The notes under the pieces are model-generated. The model saw only the letters and a program-made list of their open reading frames with translations, was not told the DNA's origin and did not search any database. Below are positions 7,601 to 14,599 of a DNA stretch of 20,828 nt, one piece after another; the stretch's first letter is position 1; each line of letters starts with the position of its first letter. The DNA lies in contig NZ_CAUCSQ010000067.1 of NCBI RefSeq assembly GCF_958445495.1, positions 1 through 20,828 on the forward strand, written 5' to 3'. The translations under genes were made by a program, and so were the position numbers. Origin of the DNA: an uncultured Bacteroides sp. (GTDB lineage Bacteria; Bacteroidota; Bacteroidia; Bacteroidales; Bacteroidaceae).

Positions 7601-8534
7601 ATCGGGTGACAACTGGCATACGAAATACCGTGCCAACGCCATTCCGTTGGATTTGACTATCGACCTCAAGACCGTTAACCAATTGGATAAGTTCCATTAC
7701 CTGCCGCGTACGGATGCCGGCAACGGTACGATACTGAAAGGTTCCGTATCTTACAGCATGGATAAAGAGCATTGGACGGAAGCCGGAACATTCGATTGGA
7801 AACGGAACGGTGAAGTGAAAATCTTCGAATTCGCCAATCGTCCTACCGCACGTTATATCAGGCTCCATATAACGGCAGGCGTAGGCAACTATGCTTCCGG
7901 TCGTGAACTTTACGTATTCAAAGTGCCCGGAACAGCCGGCTATCTGCAGGGCGACATTAACAACGACGGTAAGATTGACCGCAATGATTTGACTTCTTAT
8001 ATGAATTATACGGGACTGCGTCGTGGCGATTCGGACTATGAAGGTTATATCAGTAAGGGCGACATCAATATGAATGACCTGATAGACGCTTATGACATTT
8101 CCGTCGTGGCTACACAGCTTGAAGGCGGTATCGGCAGGAAAGATACGGTGAAAGTGTCCGGTTCATTGTCCATCAGTACTCCGAAACGTCTGTATCAAAA
8201 AGGCGAAACCGTAGAAATCCGTGTAAAGGGCAATGAGCTGAAAGCAGTGAATGCGCTTAGCTTCGCATTGCCTTACGACCAAAACGACTATGAGTTCGTA
8301 GGCATAGAGCCGTTGAACATGAAAAAGATGGAGAATTTGACTTACGACCGTCTGCATACGAGTGGAGTGAAGTCCCTCTATCCGACTTTTGTCAATATAG
8401 GCAAGCAGGAATCGTTGGAAGGTTCGGAAGAGCTCTTTATCCTGAAATTGAAGGCGAAACGCAATGTGAAGTTTGAATTGGTTTTGAAAGACGGGATGCT
8501 GGTGGATAAGGAATTGCGGATGCATCAATTCTAA
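4695..8534 (+). CDS. Secreted GH31 glycoside hydrolase with FN3, F5/8C, dockerin-like and cohesin-like modules; probable alpha-N-acetylgalactosaminidase type
   Basis: A 1279-residue retaining alpha-glycosidase. It has a signal peptide at about 1-33 (leucine run, then VQA). A mutarotase-like N domain leads into the GH31 barrel, with nucleophile D417 in LKTDVAWVG and acid/base D469 in IWSGDQTGG. FN3 spans about 857-945, an F5/8C (CBM32-like) domain 950-1080, a dockerin-like pair of calcium loops 1083-1150 (GDINNDGKID, KGDINMNDLIDAYD), and a cohesin-like beta domain from about 1155 to the end. LPNDGYGAGYGQTE and ICSDMDGIFGG resemble the GH31 group acting on alpha-linked GalNAc. This suggests activity on mucin Tn-type glycans and fits the M60 neighbour, but other alpha-glycosidase activities are not excluded. 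ATG 4695 is preferred because AAAATAAATAAAAAC precedes it, as is usual in Bacteroides; ATG 4668 and GTG 4653 are alternatives. The gene is visibly richer in G+C than its flanks. Confidence 0.88.
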   Translation: MKNGYFLFSRYFRLIALLLLLLHPISFLSVQASGMSGILRVERLNPTAVDVLFANNQRMTVDFYGENIFRVFHDNSGGVVREPEAKPAAEILADQPRRGISGLAVDEKDGRIALVTGKIRIELDKQTGLMKVFNLKTGACVVEQAAPVEFTPKKVTVTLKEQPDEYFYGGGVQNGRFSHKGKVIAIENQNSWTDGGVASPTPFYWSTKGYGIMWYTFKKGQYDFGATEKNVVKISHDSSYLDIFYMVNDGAVALLNDFYQLTGNPVLLPKFGFYEGHLNAYNRDYWKEDEKGILFEDGKRYKESQKDNGGIKESLNGEKDNYQFSARAVIDRYKRQDMPLGWLLPNDGYGAGYGQTETLDGNIANLKSLGEYARKNGVEIGLWTQSDLYPKEGVSALLQRDIVKEVRDAGVRVLKTDVAWVGAGYSFGLNGVSDVGRIMPYYGNDARPFIISLDGWAGTQRYAGIWSGDQTGGVWEYIRFHIPTYIGSGLSGQPNICSDMDGIFGGKNETVNIRDFQWKTFTPMQLNMDGWGANEKYPHALGEPATSINRMYLKLKSELMPYAYSFAREAVDGMPLIRAMFLDYPNAYTYGTATQYQFMYGTDFLVAPIYQNTRSDEKGNDIRNGIYLPEGFWIDYFSGEKYEGNRILNNFEAPVWKLPVFVRSGSIIPMTHPHNNVNEMDKALRIYEFYPERHSSVVEYDDDGVTEAYRRNELTSTLIESDVNGKGRLTITIHPAMGQFDGFVKDKKTELRINVTEKPKKLSAKINGKTVKLKEVSTADDFRKGENVFWYEKAPDLNKFATEGSDFEKVAITKNPQVRVKLAATDVTACQTVVNVEGFRFEPADRYRISTGTLAAPQNAQVTEENREAYTLKPTWDKVANADFYEIEFDGMLYTTIRDTYLLFEGLEAETSYSFKVRAVNKDGVSEWAEIRVMTKANPLEFAIHDIEGESTAPAQAGFGVNRLFDFAESGDNWHTKYRANAIPLDLTIDLKTVNQLDKFHYLPRTDAGNGTILKGSVSYSMDKEHWTEAGTFDWKRNGEVKIFEFANRPTARYIRLHITAGVGNYASGRELYVFKVPGTAGYLQGDINNDGKIDRNDLTSYMNYTGLRRGDSDYEGYISKGDINMNDLIDAYDISVVATQLEGGIGRKDTVKVSGSLSISTPKRLYQKGETVEIRVKGNELKAVNALSFALPYDQNDYEFVGIEPLNMKKMENLTYDRLHTSGVKSLYPTFVNIGKQESLEGSEELFILKLKAKRNVKFELVLKDGMLVDKELRMHQF

Positions 8535-8572
8535 AATATTTTAGAGGTTTGACAAGACTTTTAGTTTGGCGT

Positions 8573-8614
8573 GATAGAGGATGTGTCTTTTTTAAAAAAG
8601 GCTTATCCTCTATC
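8573..8614. terminator. Palindromic terminator-like hairpin between convergent GH31 and GH78 genes
   Basis: GATAGAGGAT (8573-8582) and ATCCTCTATC (8605-8614) are perfect 10-bp arms. Inside them, after a 4-base mismatch on each side, CTTTTTT meets AAAAAAG, so the whole 42 bases is nearly symmetric. It lies between the two convergent stop codons and could stop transcription from both sides. The U-run lies inside the stem rather than after it, which is atypical. Confidence 0.55.
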
Positions 8615-8621
8615 TGTTTAC

Positions 8622-11600
8622 TTAATGAACAACAACCCGGTGATTATTGATTATAAATCTGAATGTACCGGATTCCAGTTCATATTCTGCTACTGAAGTA
8701 GAGAGATGAAATGTTTTTTGTATAAACCTTACTCCGGGGATATTATTGAATTCTTCAATCTTTTCAGGAATGGGTAAATAAAGAGTTGCTGTTGTATTAG
8801 CCGGAACTGTTGTCTGATAACTTGTCATAGTTCCTTTTCCGTCAGCTGTCCATATGCTTTTTATTTCTCCGTAATTTGAATGATAGTTCCCCGATAGTGA
8901 CAGATAATTATTGCCAATTGAAGGTTGTAGGATAAAATGTTTATATCCGCACTTACCGTTTAGATGATCGTTTGTGATACCTAGTTGATATTCAAACATC
9001 CATTGCCCCACAGCCCCTAAAGCAAAATGATTGAACGAATTCATGTGGTTTTCATTTTTCTTTCCGAAAGCGACTTCATAACCGTTCCATCGTTCCCAAA
9101 TGGAAGTTGCCCCTTTTGTCACCGGATAAAGCCAAGAAGTAAGATTGGTGCAGGTAAACATACGATAGGCCTCTTTATGATGTCCGGAACGGCTCAAAGC
9201 TGGTAGTATATTAGGTGTTCCCGAGAATCCGGTAGTAATGGTATATGGAAGGAACGGTAGCTCTCCTTCACCACTGTGAGAGGGATGTATGGTAAGTTCT
9301 GCCAAATAAGATTCGGCTTTAGCCTTGTATTCATCGTTGAAACAATTGAAATTTAATGGAGTGGCATAAGAAGACTGTGAATGAATTATTTTTCCGTCTA
9401 CAGTTTTGGTTTTACCGGTAGCAGGGTCTACATATGCTTTGTTCCATTCTGCTTTGGCAAGTGTATGACGCTTCCGTAATATTTTTGCGTAGTCGGTGTG
9501 TCCGATTGCTTCTGCCATATATGCTGTAACTTCCATCATATAAATATAAATGGCGTTATTGAGCATATCTGATGGTGTCCGGTCATCCATTGCCAACCAG
9601 TCTGCCAATCCTCCGGTTTTGCTCGACAAATGAGGGTAATTCTTGCTGAAATCATAGAAATCCATACCGTTCAGCCATGCCATCATTGCTTCTATATTAT
9701 CTTCTATTATTTGTATATTACCGTATTGCACATATAATTGCCAGGGAACCATACATATAGCGGCCGCCCACGTGGTTCCATCGGGGAAAGTAAGGTCATC
9801 CGATTTATAGTAAGCAGGGACTGTTACGCCTATCCCGCCCGGTACTTCCGTTGTGCTTCCCACTCCTTGGTCGGCTCGGAGAGTGACCATCCATTGACGG
9901 AAAAAGTTTAATACGTCGGAGTTGTAGGTTGCTGTTCTTACGTAGGCTTGTGCATCACCTGTCCATCCCATACGTTCATTTCTTTGTGGACAGTCGGTAG
10001 GAATCGTGAAAAAATTGCCAAGTTGGCTTCGTTGTATATTCTTAAATAGTTGATTAACCAGTTTTCCGGTTTTTCCGTCGGTTGTTGTAGCTTCATAATT
10101 TCCTGTAGGCAAATGATCGGAAGAGAGGACAAGGCCTTTCACGTGAGAAAGAGGTAACGGACCTTTATGACCGGGAATTGTTATTTGTACGTATTGATAG
10201 CCGCGATAGGTAGTCGTCGGTTGAATAATTACGGCATTTTCATCCTTGGCTATATAGAAATCTGAAACCAGTGCGGCACGCATGGTCTCATAGAGAGGAC
10301 GCCCTGCTATATTCCTGCCTTTTTTCCCATAAGTATCTACGTAATGTTGTTTATCTCCACAAAGGTCCGGATATAGTTGTTCGGCATAGCGGATTATAAC
10401 CTTATCCCCTTTCTGTAACCATCCTGCAGGGATCGTAACGGACGGCACTCCGACCATGTTAACGCCCATATCATAAATGTATGTATGTTTATCAGCACTG
10501 TGTACGGGCATCACCTGTTTGGCGGTTAATGTTTCACGTACCCGAACAGGCTCATCGTGCCGTGCTACAATATCGAAATCGATCCAATCACGTTGGCTGA
10601 TGATATCTGGGGATTGCCAGTGACTATCATTGTATTCAGGCTTTGTCCAATTTTCGGTTAAAGCTTCTTTGTTTGCATCATAACGTTCTCCATGGAAGAA
10701 GCTACCGAAACGTATGGGTCCGTCTTTATAAACTTTCCATGTGTTTCGGTTAGTAACGAAAATCTCTTTGCTACCGTCTTCATACATAACCACTAGTTTT
10801 GTCAGCAAGGCTTCGTTATCACCGAAGAAATTGAAATTAGACGTGGTGTAAGTCATGAATCCTGTATACCAACCCGGATTCAGTAAGGCAGCCATGCAAT
10901 TGTTACCATTATTCAGCATATCTGTTATGTCGTAAGCGTGATAACCCAGAATCTTACGATATTGGCTATTACCGGGTGCAAACCAATCTTTACCTATTCG
11001 TTTATCGTTAATAAACATCTCATAAGCACCCATGGCAGTTACGTATATTTTCGCTTTCCTTATATTTTTGTTTGTATTTGTCGAAATTACTGTACGTAGC
11101 ATGGTGAGTGAAGAATGACTAGGATCACTATATCCGATAGTCATTACTTCCGATTTATTTTGTACCAGAATTTTCTTGTTTTCTATTATGACATTAGGCA
11201 GACCTTCAAATATAGAATAGTTCCTATAATCGAATGTTACATTATTCTCACTATGTCCACAGTTCTTTATATGATAGTCAGTGTAGAGCACCTCACACTT
11301 AGGCATGGCTGCAAAACCGATAGAACAAAGATGAGGTAGTGTGTTAAAATCGTGTGTATTTCCCCAGGGACCGATGTTGAAAGATGTAGCAGAATTTATG
11401 GCCGAATTCATTTCATTATCTGTTAAAGCAAACAGATTCTTTTTATCAATGAAAAAAGACAGATTGCTGTTTTCTACATGGACGGTAATTGTATGGGGCT
11501 GTTTGATATTTCTCTTTGTGAACAGTTCGTTAATATTTGTTTGTAGGAAGTGCTTTTTCGAGATTGTGAGAAATGGAACATCTTCTGAATCGTTTTTTGC

Positions 11601-12272
11601 GTACCCTATACGATAGATATTCAAGATAGCTCCGTTTTCCGCCCCTACTCCGGATAAATCAATCTCTATACGGATATAGTTTTGGCCGGATAAATTATCC
11701 GGGTTTTGAAAATCATCTGTCAAACGGAAATCATTAGCTCCCAGTATGAAAGAAATCTTGTAGCCTTTAAGTAACTGGAAGTTGGTGGATAACTCAAAAT
11801 AATTATTTGAAGCAGCATCCAGATTCAGACTTTTTGAGCCGATCCATTGGGCACTATTCCAAGCAGATATTTTAGAATTCATCAGTCCGGTTTCAAAACG
11901 GGAAGAAGCCTGATAGATTTTTCCTGTAGCATCCCAGACTTTTAAATCCCAATGATAACTTGTTTCAGGTTGTAAGGCAACACCCATATATTTGATGTTA
12001 TGAGAAAGGCCGGATTCTACCTTGTAACTGTTCCATACGGTATGTCCGTCACTTTCGCGGACAACCGTTATTTGGTAAGCAGTTTGCTTTTGCCCTGTAA
12101 TGTCCGATTGCATTTGCCAACTGAATAATGGATGCTTGTCTTCAATGGTTAACGGCTCTGTTGTATTTTGTACTTTCAGATTGACTAAAGAAGTTGCTCC
12201 CCATACGGTAGTAGGAAAGAGCAGTAACCAAATGAATGATATACATTTTATTTTGTTGCTTACTATCCTCAT
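8622..12272 (-). CDS. GH78 alpha-L-rhamnosidase with inserted beta-sandwich domain
   Basis: A secreted inverting enzyme of 1216 residues expected to release terminal alpha-L-rhamnose. The signal peptide covers 1-25 (TTVWGA). An Ig/FN3-like rhamnosidase N domain (about 28-130) is followed by an unusual insert at about 155-345 that looks like a laminin-G/concanavalin-type sandwich. Then come the second N-terminal sandwich (390-580), the (alpha/alpha)6 barrel and a C-terminal beta domain. Catalytic motifs are intact: D760-CPQRNE766-RMGWTGD773 holds the acid cluster, and E1060 in SIWERWNGYE is the probable base. Family members are often 900-1100 residues; the insert explains the extra length. The start lies four bases after the GH3 stop, so it is the last gene of a three-gene operon. 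Substrate (pectin side chain, arabinogalactan or small plant rhamnoside) is not determined. Confidence 0.92.
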   Translation of the reverse strand: MRIVSNKIKCISFIWLLLFPTTVWGATSLVNLKVQNTTEPLTIEDKHPLFSWQMQSDITGQKQTAYQITVVRESDGHTVWNSYKVESGLSHNIKYMGVALQPETSYHWDLKVWDATGKIYQASSRFETGLMNSKISAWNSAQWIGSKSLNLDAASNNYFELSTNFQLLKGYKISFILGANDFRLTDDFQNPDNLSGQNYIRIEIDLSGVGAENGAILNIYRIGYAKNDSEDVPFLTISKKHFLQTNINELFTKRNIKQPHTITVHVENSNLSFFIDKKNLFALTDNEMNSAINSATSFNIGPWGNTHDFNTLPHLCSIGFAAMPKCEVLYTDYHIKNCGHSENNVTFDYRNYSIFEGLPNVIIENKKILVQNKSEVMTIGYSDPSHSSLTMLRTVISTNTNKNIRKAKIYVTAMGAYEMFINDKRIGKDWFAPGNSQYRKILGYHAYDITDMLNNGNNCMAALLNPGWYTGFMTYTTSNFNFFGDNEALLTKLVVMYEDGSKEIFVTNRNTWKVYKDGPIRFGSFFHGERYDANKEALTENWTKPEYNDSHWQSPDIISQRDWIDFDIVARHDEPVRVRETLTAKQVMPVHSADKHTYIYDMGVNMVGVPSVTIPAGWLQKGDKVIIRYAEQLYPDLCGDKQHYVDTYGKKGRNIAGRPLYETMRAALVSDFYIAKDENAVIIQPTTTYRGYQYVQITIPGHKGPLPLSHVKGLVLSSDHLPTGNYEATTTDGKTGKLVNQLFKNIQRSQLGNFFTIPTDCPQRNERMGWTGDAQAYVRTATYNSDVLNFFRQWMVTLRADQGVGSTTEVPGGIGVTVPAYYKSDDLTFPDGTTWAAAICMVPWQLYVQYGNIQIIEDNIEAMMAWLNGMDFYDFSKNYPHLSSKTGGLADWLAMDDRTPSDMLNNAIYIYMMEVTAYMAEAIGHTDYAKILRKRHTLAKAEWNKAYVDPATGKTKTVDGKIIHSQSSYATPLNFNCFNDEYKAKAESYLAELTIHPSHSGEGELPFLPYTITTGFSGTPNILPALSRSGHHKEAYRMFTCTNLTSWLYPVTKGATSIWERWNGYEVAFGKKNENHMNSFNHFALGAVGQWMFEYQLGITNDHLNGKCGYKHFILQPSIGNNYLSLSGNYHSNYGEIKSIWTADGKGTMTSYQTTVPANTTATLYLPIPEKIEEFNNIPGVRFIQKTFHLSTSVAEYELESGTFRFIINNHRVVVH

Positions 12273-12276
12273 ACTA

Positions 12277-14556
12277 TCATTCGGTCAGAATAAACTTACA
12301 ACGTTCCACATCACGGCTATTCGGACCGATCATCAACTCAAATTCACCCGGTTCACATACGAAGTCCAAGTCATTATTATAAAATTTAAGCAGTTCCGGT
12401 GTGATAGTAAAAGTAATCTCACGGCTTTCCCCTTTTTTTAAGTGAATACGTTGGAAACCTTTCAGCTCCTGGACAGGGCGGGTGATACTGCCTGCTATAT
12501 CACGGATATACATTTGAATGATTTCATCGGCATCATATTCACCTTTATTGCTAATGGTGATACTAGCAATCAATGAGTCATTTTTTATATTCAATTCGTT
12601 TGCGCTCAATTTCATGGGTGAATAATCAAAAGTGGTATAACTCAATCCGTAACCAAACGGATAAAGAGGATCATTCGTTACGTCAATATAGTTACTCCGG
12701 AATTTCTCGAACCATTTATCTTTGTCCTGTGGACGACTTGTATTTCTGTGATTATAATACATCGGCAACTGCCCTACTGTCTGTGGAAAAGTGGTGGTTA
12801 ATTTGCCGCTAGGTGAAACATCGCCGAAAATAACATCACAGATCGCATCTCCCGTTTCACTTCCTGCAAACCATACATTCATAATAGCCGGAACATTCTT
12901 TTGTTCCCAGTTCATCACAGTGGGGCGACCGGAAAAGTGCAGTAAAACCACCGGCTTTCCTGTTTTTACCAATGCTTGCAATAAATCATGTTGTGCATCG
13001 GGCATTTCCAGATTAGTACGGCAACTGCTTTCTCCGCTCAACTCTGCCGGTTCGCCTAAAGCAGCTATAATGATATCCGACCAGTTGGCGATTTCCAGTG
13101 CCTCTTTAAGCAATTGTTCATCGTCCAGATGTGGCAGTTCCCCTTTGTTTACCCAAGTGCGTTCCTCAAATTTCTCGTCATACATGAAATTACTCCCTTT
13201 GGCATAACGTATTGTGGCACGCTCACCTACATTACGTTGCATCGCTTCAAGGATTGTGCTGTACTTACTAGGTACAGCAGCTACTGCCCAGGTTCCCTGC
13301 ATTTGAGTTCTGGTATTGCCTAAGGGGCCAATTAATGCGATTTTGCCTTTGCGTTGCAATGGTAATAGTTGATTTTCGTTCTTTAGAAGTACAAATGTTT
13401 CAGTTGCGATTTTGCGTGCTTCCGCCCGGTTACTCTCTGTGTAAATCTCGCTTTCTGCCCGTTCGTCGGATAGAAAGCGGTAAGGATCTTCAAATAATCC
13501 TAACTTTTGTTTGGCTTCCAGAACTCTGCGGCAAGCAATATCAATATCGTTTTCTGTAATTTTTCCGTCTTTCAGTGCTTTTTCCAGTTGTGCTACAAAG
13601 GCACGTGACCCCATATCCATATCAGTACCGGCTTGTAATGCACGGGCAGAGACAGATTCCAAGTCACCTATGCTATGGTTGGTCAATTCTACTATTGCAG
13701 AATGGTCAGTTGTAACAAGCCCGTTAAATCCCCATTGTTTACGTAATACATCGGTCAGTAACCATTTGTTTGCAGTTGCCGGAATCCCGTTAATATCGTT
13801 GAAAGAACTCATAACACTTCCTGCTCCTGCCTCAATAGCTGCCTGATAAGGTAGAAAATATTCGTTATACATGCGGTTCGGACTCATGTCTACCATGTTA
13901 TAATCCCGTCCGGATTCAGATGCGCCGTAAAGGGCAAAGTGCTTTACACAAGCCATGATTTCATTGTTGTTTTTCAAGCCTTCTCCCTGATAACCTTTAA
14001 TCATTGCTTTTGCTATGGCTGTCCCTAAAAACGGATCCTCGCCTGCACCTTCTGCAACACGCCCCCAGCGGGCATCCTTACAGATATCTACCATTGGACT
14101 GAATGTCCATGCAATACCGTCAGCACTTGCTTCACATGCTGCTATGCGTGCCGATTTCTCGATAGCTGCCATATCCCAAGAGCAAGATAAGGCCAAAGGT
14201 ATGGGGAAGATGGTTTCATATCCATGGATTACGTCCATGGCAAACAAGATCGGTATGCCCAGGCGGGTTTCTTTGACGGCAATATCTTGCGCTATCCTGA
14301 TATCCCGTACTCCTTTCAAGTTGAAGATTCCACCTACCTCTCCACGGCGGATATCATCCAAAATATCTGTATTCTGGCCACTTGCTGTTGTGATAGGACC
14401 GGTTGGCAATAGATTCAACTGCCCTATTTTTTCTTGTAAAGTCATTTGGCTCATCAGGTCGTCAATGAACTTGTCATTTCCTTTGGGGGTACATTGCACC
14501 AACATGAATGAACTTAGTAATATCAGGCTTACATTCCAAAGTGTTCTTCTGTTCAT
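12277..14556 (-). CDS. GH3 beta-glucosidase-type lipoprotein (BglX-like)
   Basis: A 759-residue retaining beta-glycosidase, most like bacterial beta-glucosidases, though beta-xylosidase or mixed activity is possible. The lipobox LVQC places lipid on Cys22. The following TPKGNDK lacks an acidic export signal, so a periplasm-facing location is likely. The barrel covers about 30-345, with K205-H206 (KHFALYG), R218-D219 (SGRDY) and the nucleophile D284 in LVTTDHSAI. The alpha/beta sandwich spans about 385-620 (GEPAELSGES and GSETGDAICDVIFGDVSPSG), and the C-terminal fibronectin-like domain follows FGYGLSYTTF. Length is normal for the family. It lies 43 bases after the GH78-like gene and four bases before the GH78 gene. 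Lying between two rhamnosidase-type enzymes suggests that it takes beta-glucosyl residues exposed by rhamnose removal. Confidence 0.93.
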   Translation of the reverse strand: MNRRTLWNVSLILLSSFMLVQCTPKGNDKFIDDLMSQMTLQEKIGQLNLLPTGPITTASGQNTDILDDIRRGEVGGIFNLKGVRDIRIAQDIAVKETRLGIPILFAMDVIHGYETIFPIPLALSCSWDMAAIEKSARIAACEASADGIAWTFSPMVDICKDARWGRVAEGAGEDPFLGTAIAKAMIKGYQGEGLKNNNEIMACVKHFALYGASESGRDYNMVDMSPNRMYNEYFLPYQAAIEAGAGSVMSSFNDINGIPATANKWLLTDVLRKQWGFNGLVTTDHSAIVELTNHSIGDLESVSARALQAGTDMDMGSRAFVAQLEKALKDGKITENDIDIACRRVLEAKQKLGLFEDPYRFLSDERAESEIYTESNRAEARKIATETFVLLKNENQLLPLQRKGKIALIGPLGNTRTQMQGTWAVAAVPSKYSTILEAMQRNVGERATIRYAKGSNFMYDEKFEERTWVNKGELPHLDDEQLLKEALEIANWSDIIIAALGEPAELSGESSCRTNLEMPDAQHDLLQALVKTGKPVVLLHFSGRPTVMNWEQKNVPAIMNVWFAGSETGDAICDVIFGDVSPSGKLTTTFPQTVGQLPMYYNHRNTSRPQDKDKWFEKFRSNYIDVTNDPLYPFGYGLSYTTFDYSPMKLSANELNIKNDSLIASITISNKGEYDADEIIQMYIRDIAGSITRPVQELKGFQRIHLKKGESREITFTITPELLKFYNNDLDFVCEPGEFELMIGPNSRDVERCKFILTE

Positions 14557-14599
14557 ATTTTCAAGGAATTAAATTAGTTTGAATAAGAATCGTCAATTA

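Noticed and set aside
6666..7868. 400-codon antisense open frame inside GH31
   Set aside because: It overlaps the GH31 C-terminal half and FN3/F5-8C modules entirely. No recognisable domain or start signal is present, so it is a shadow of the sense gene.
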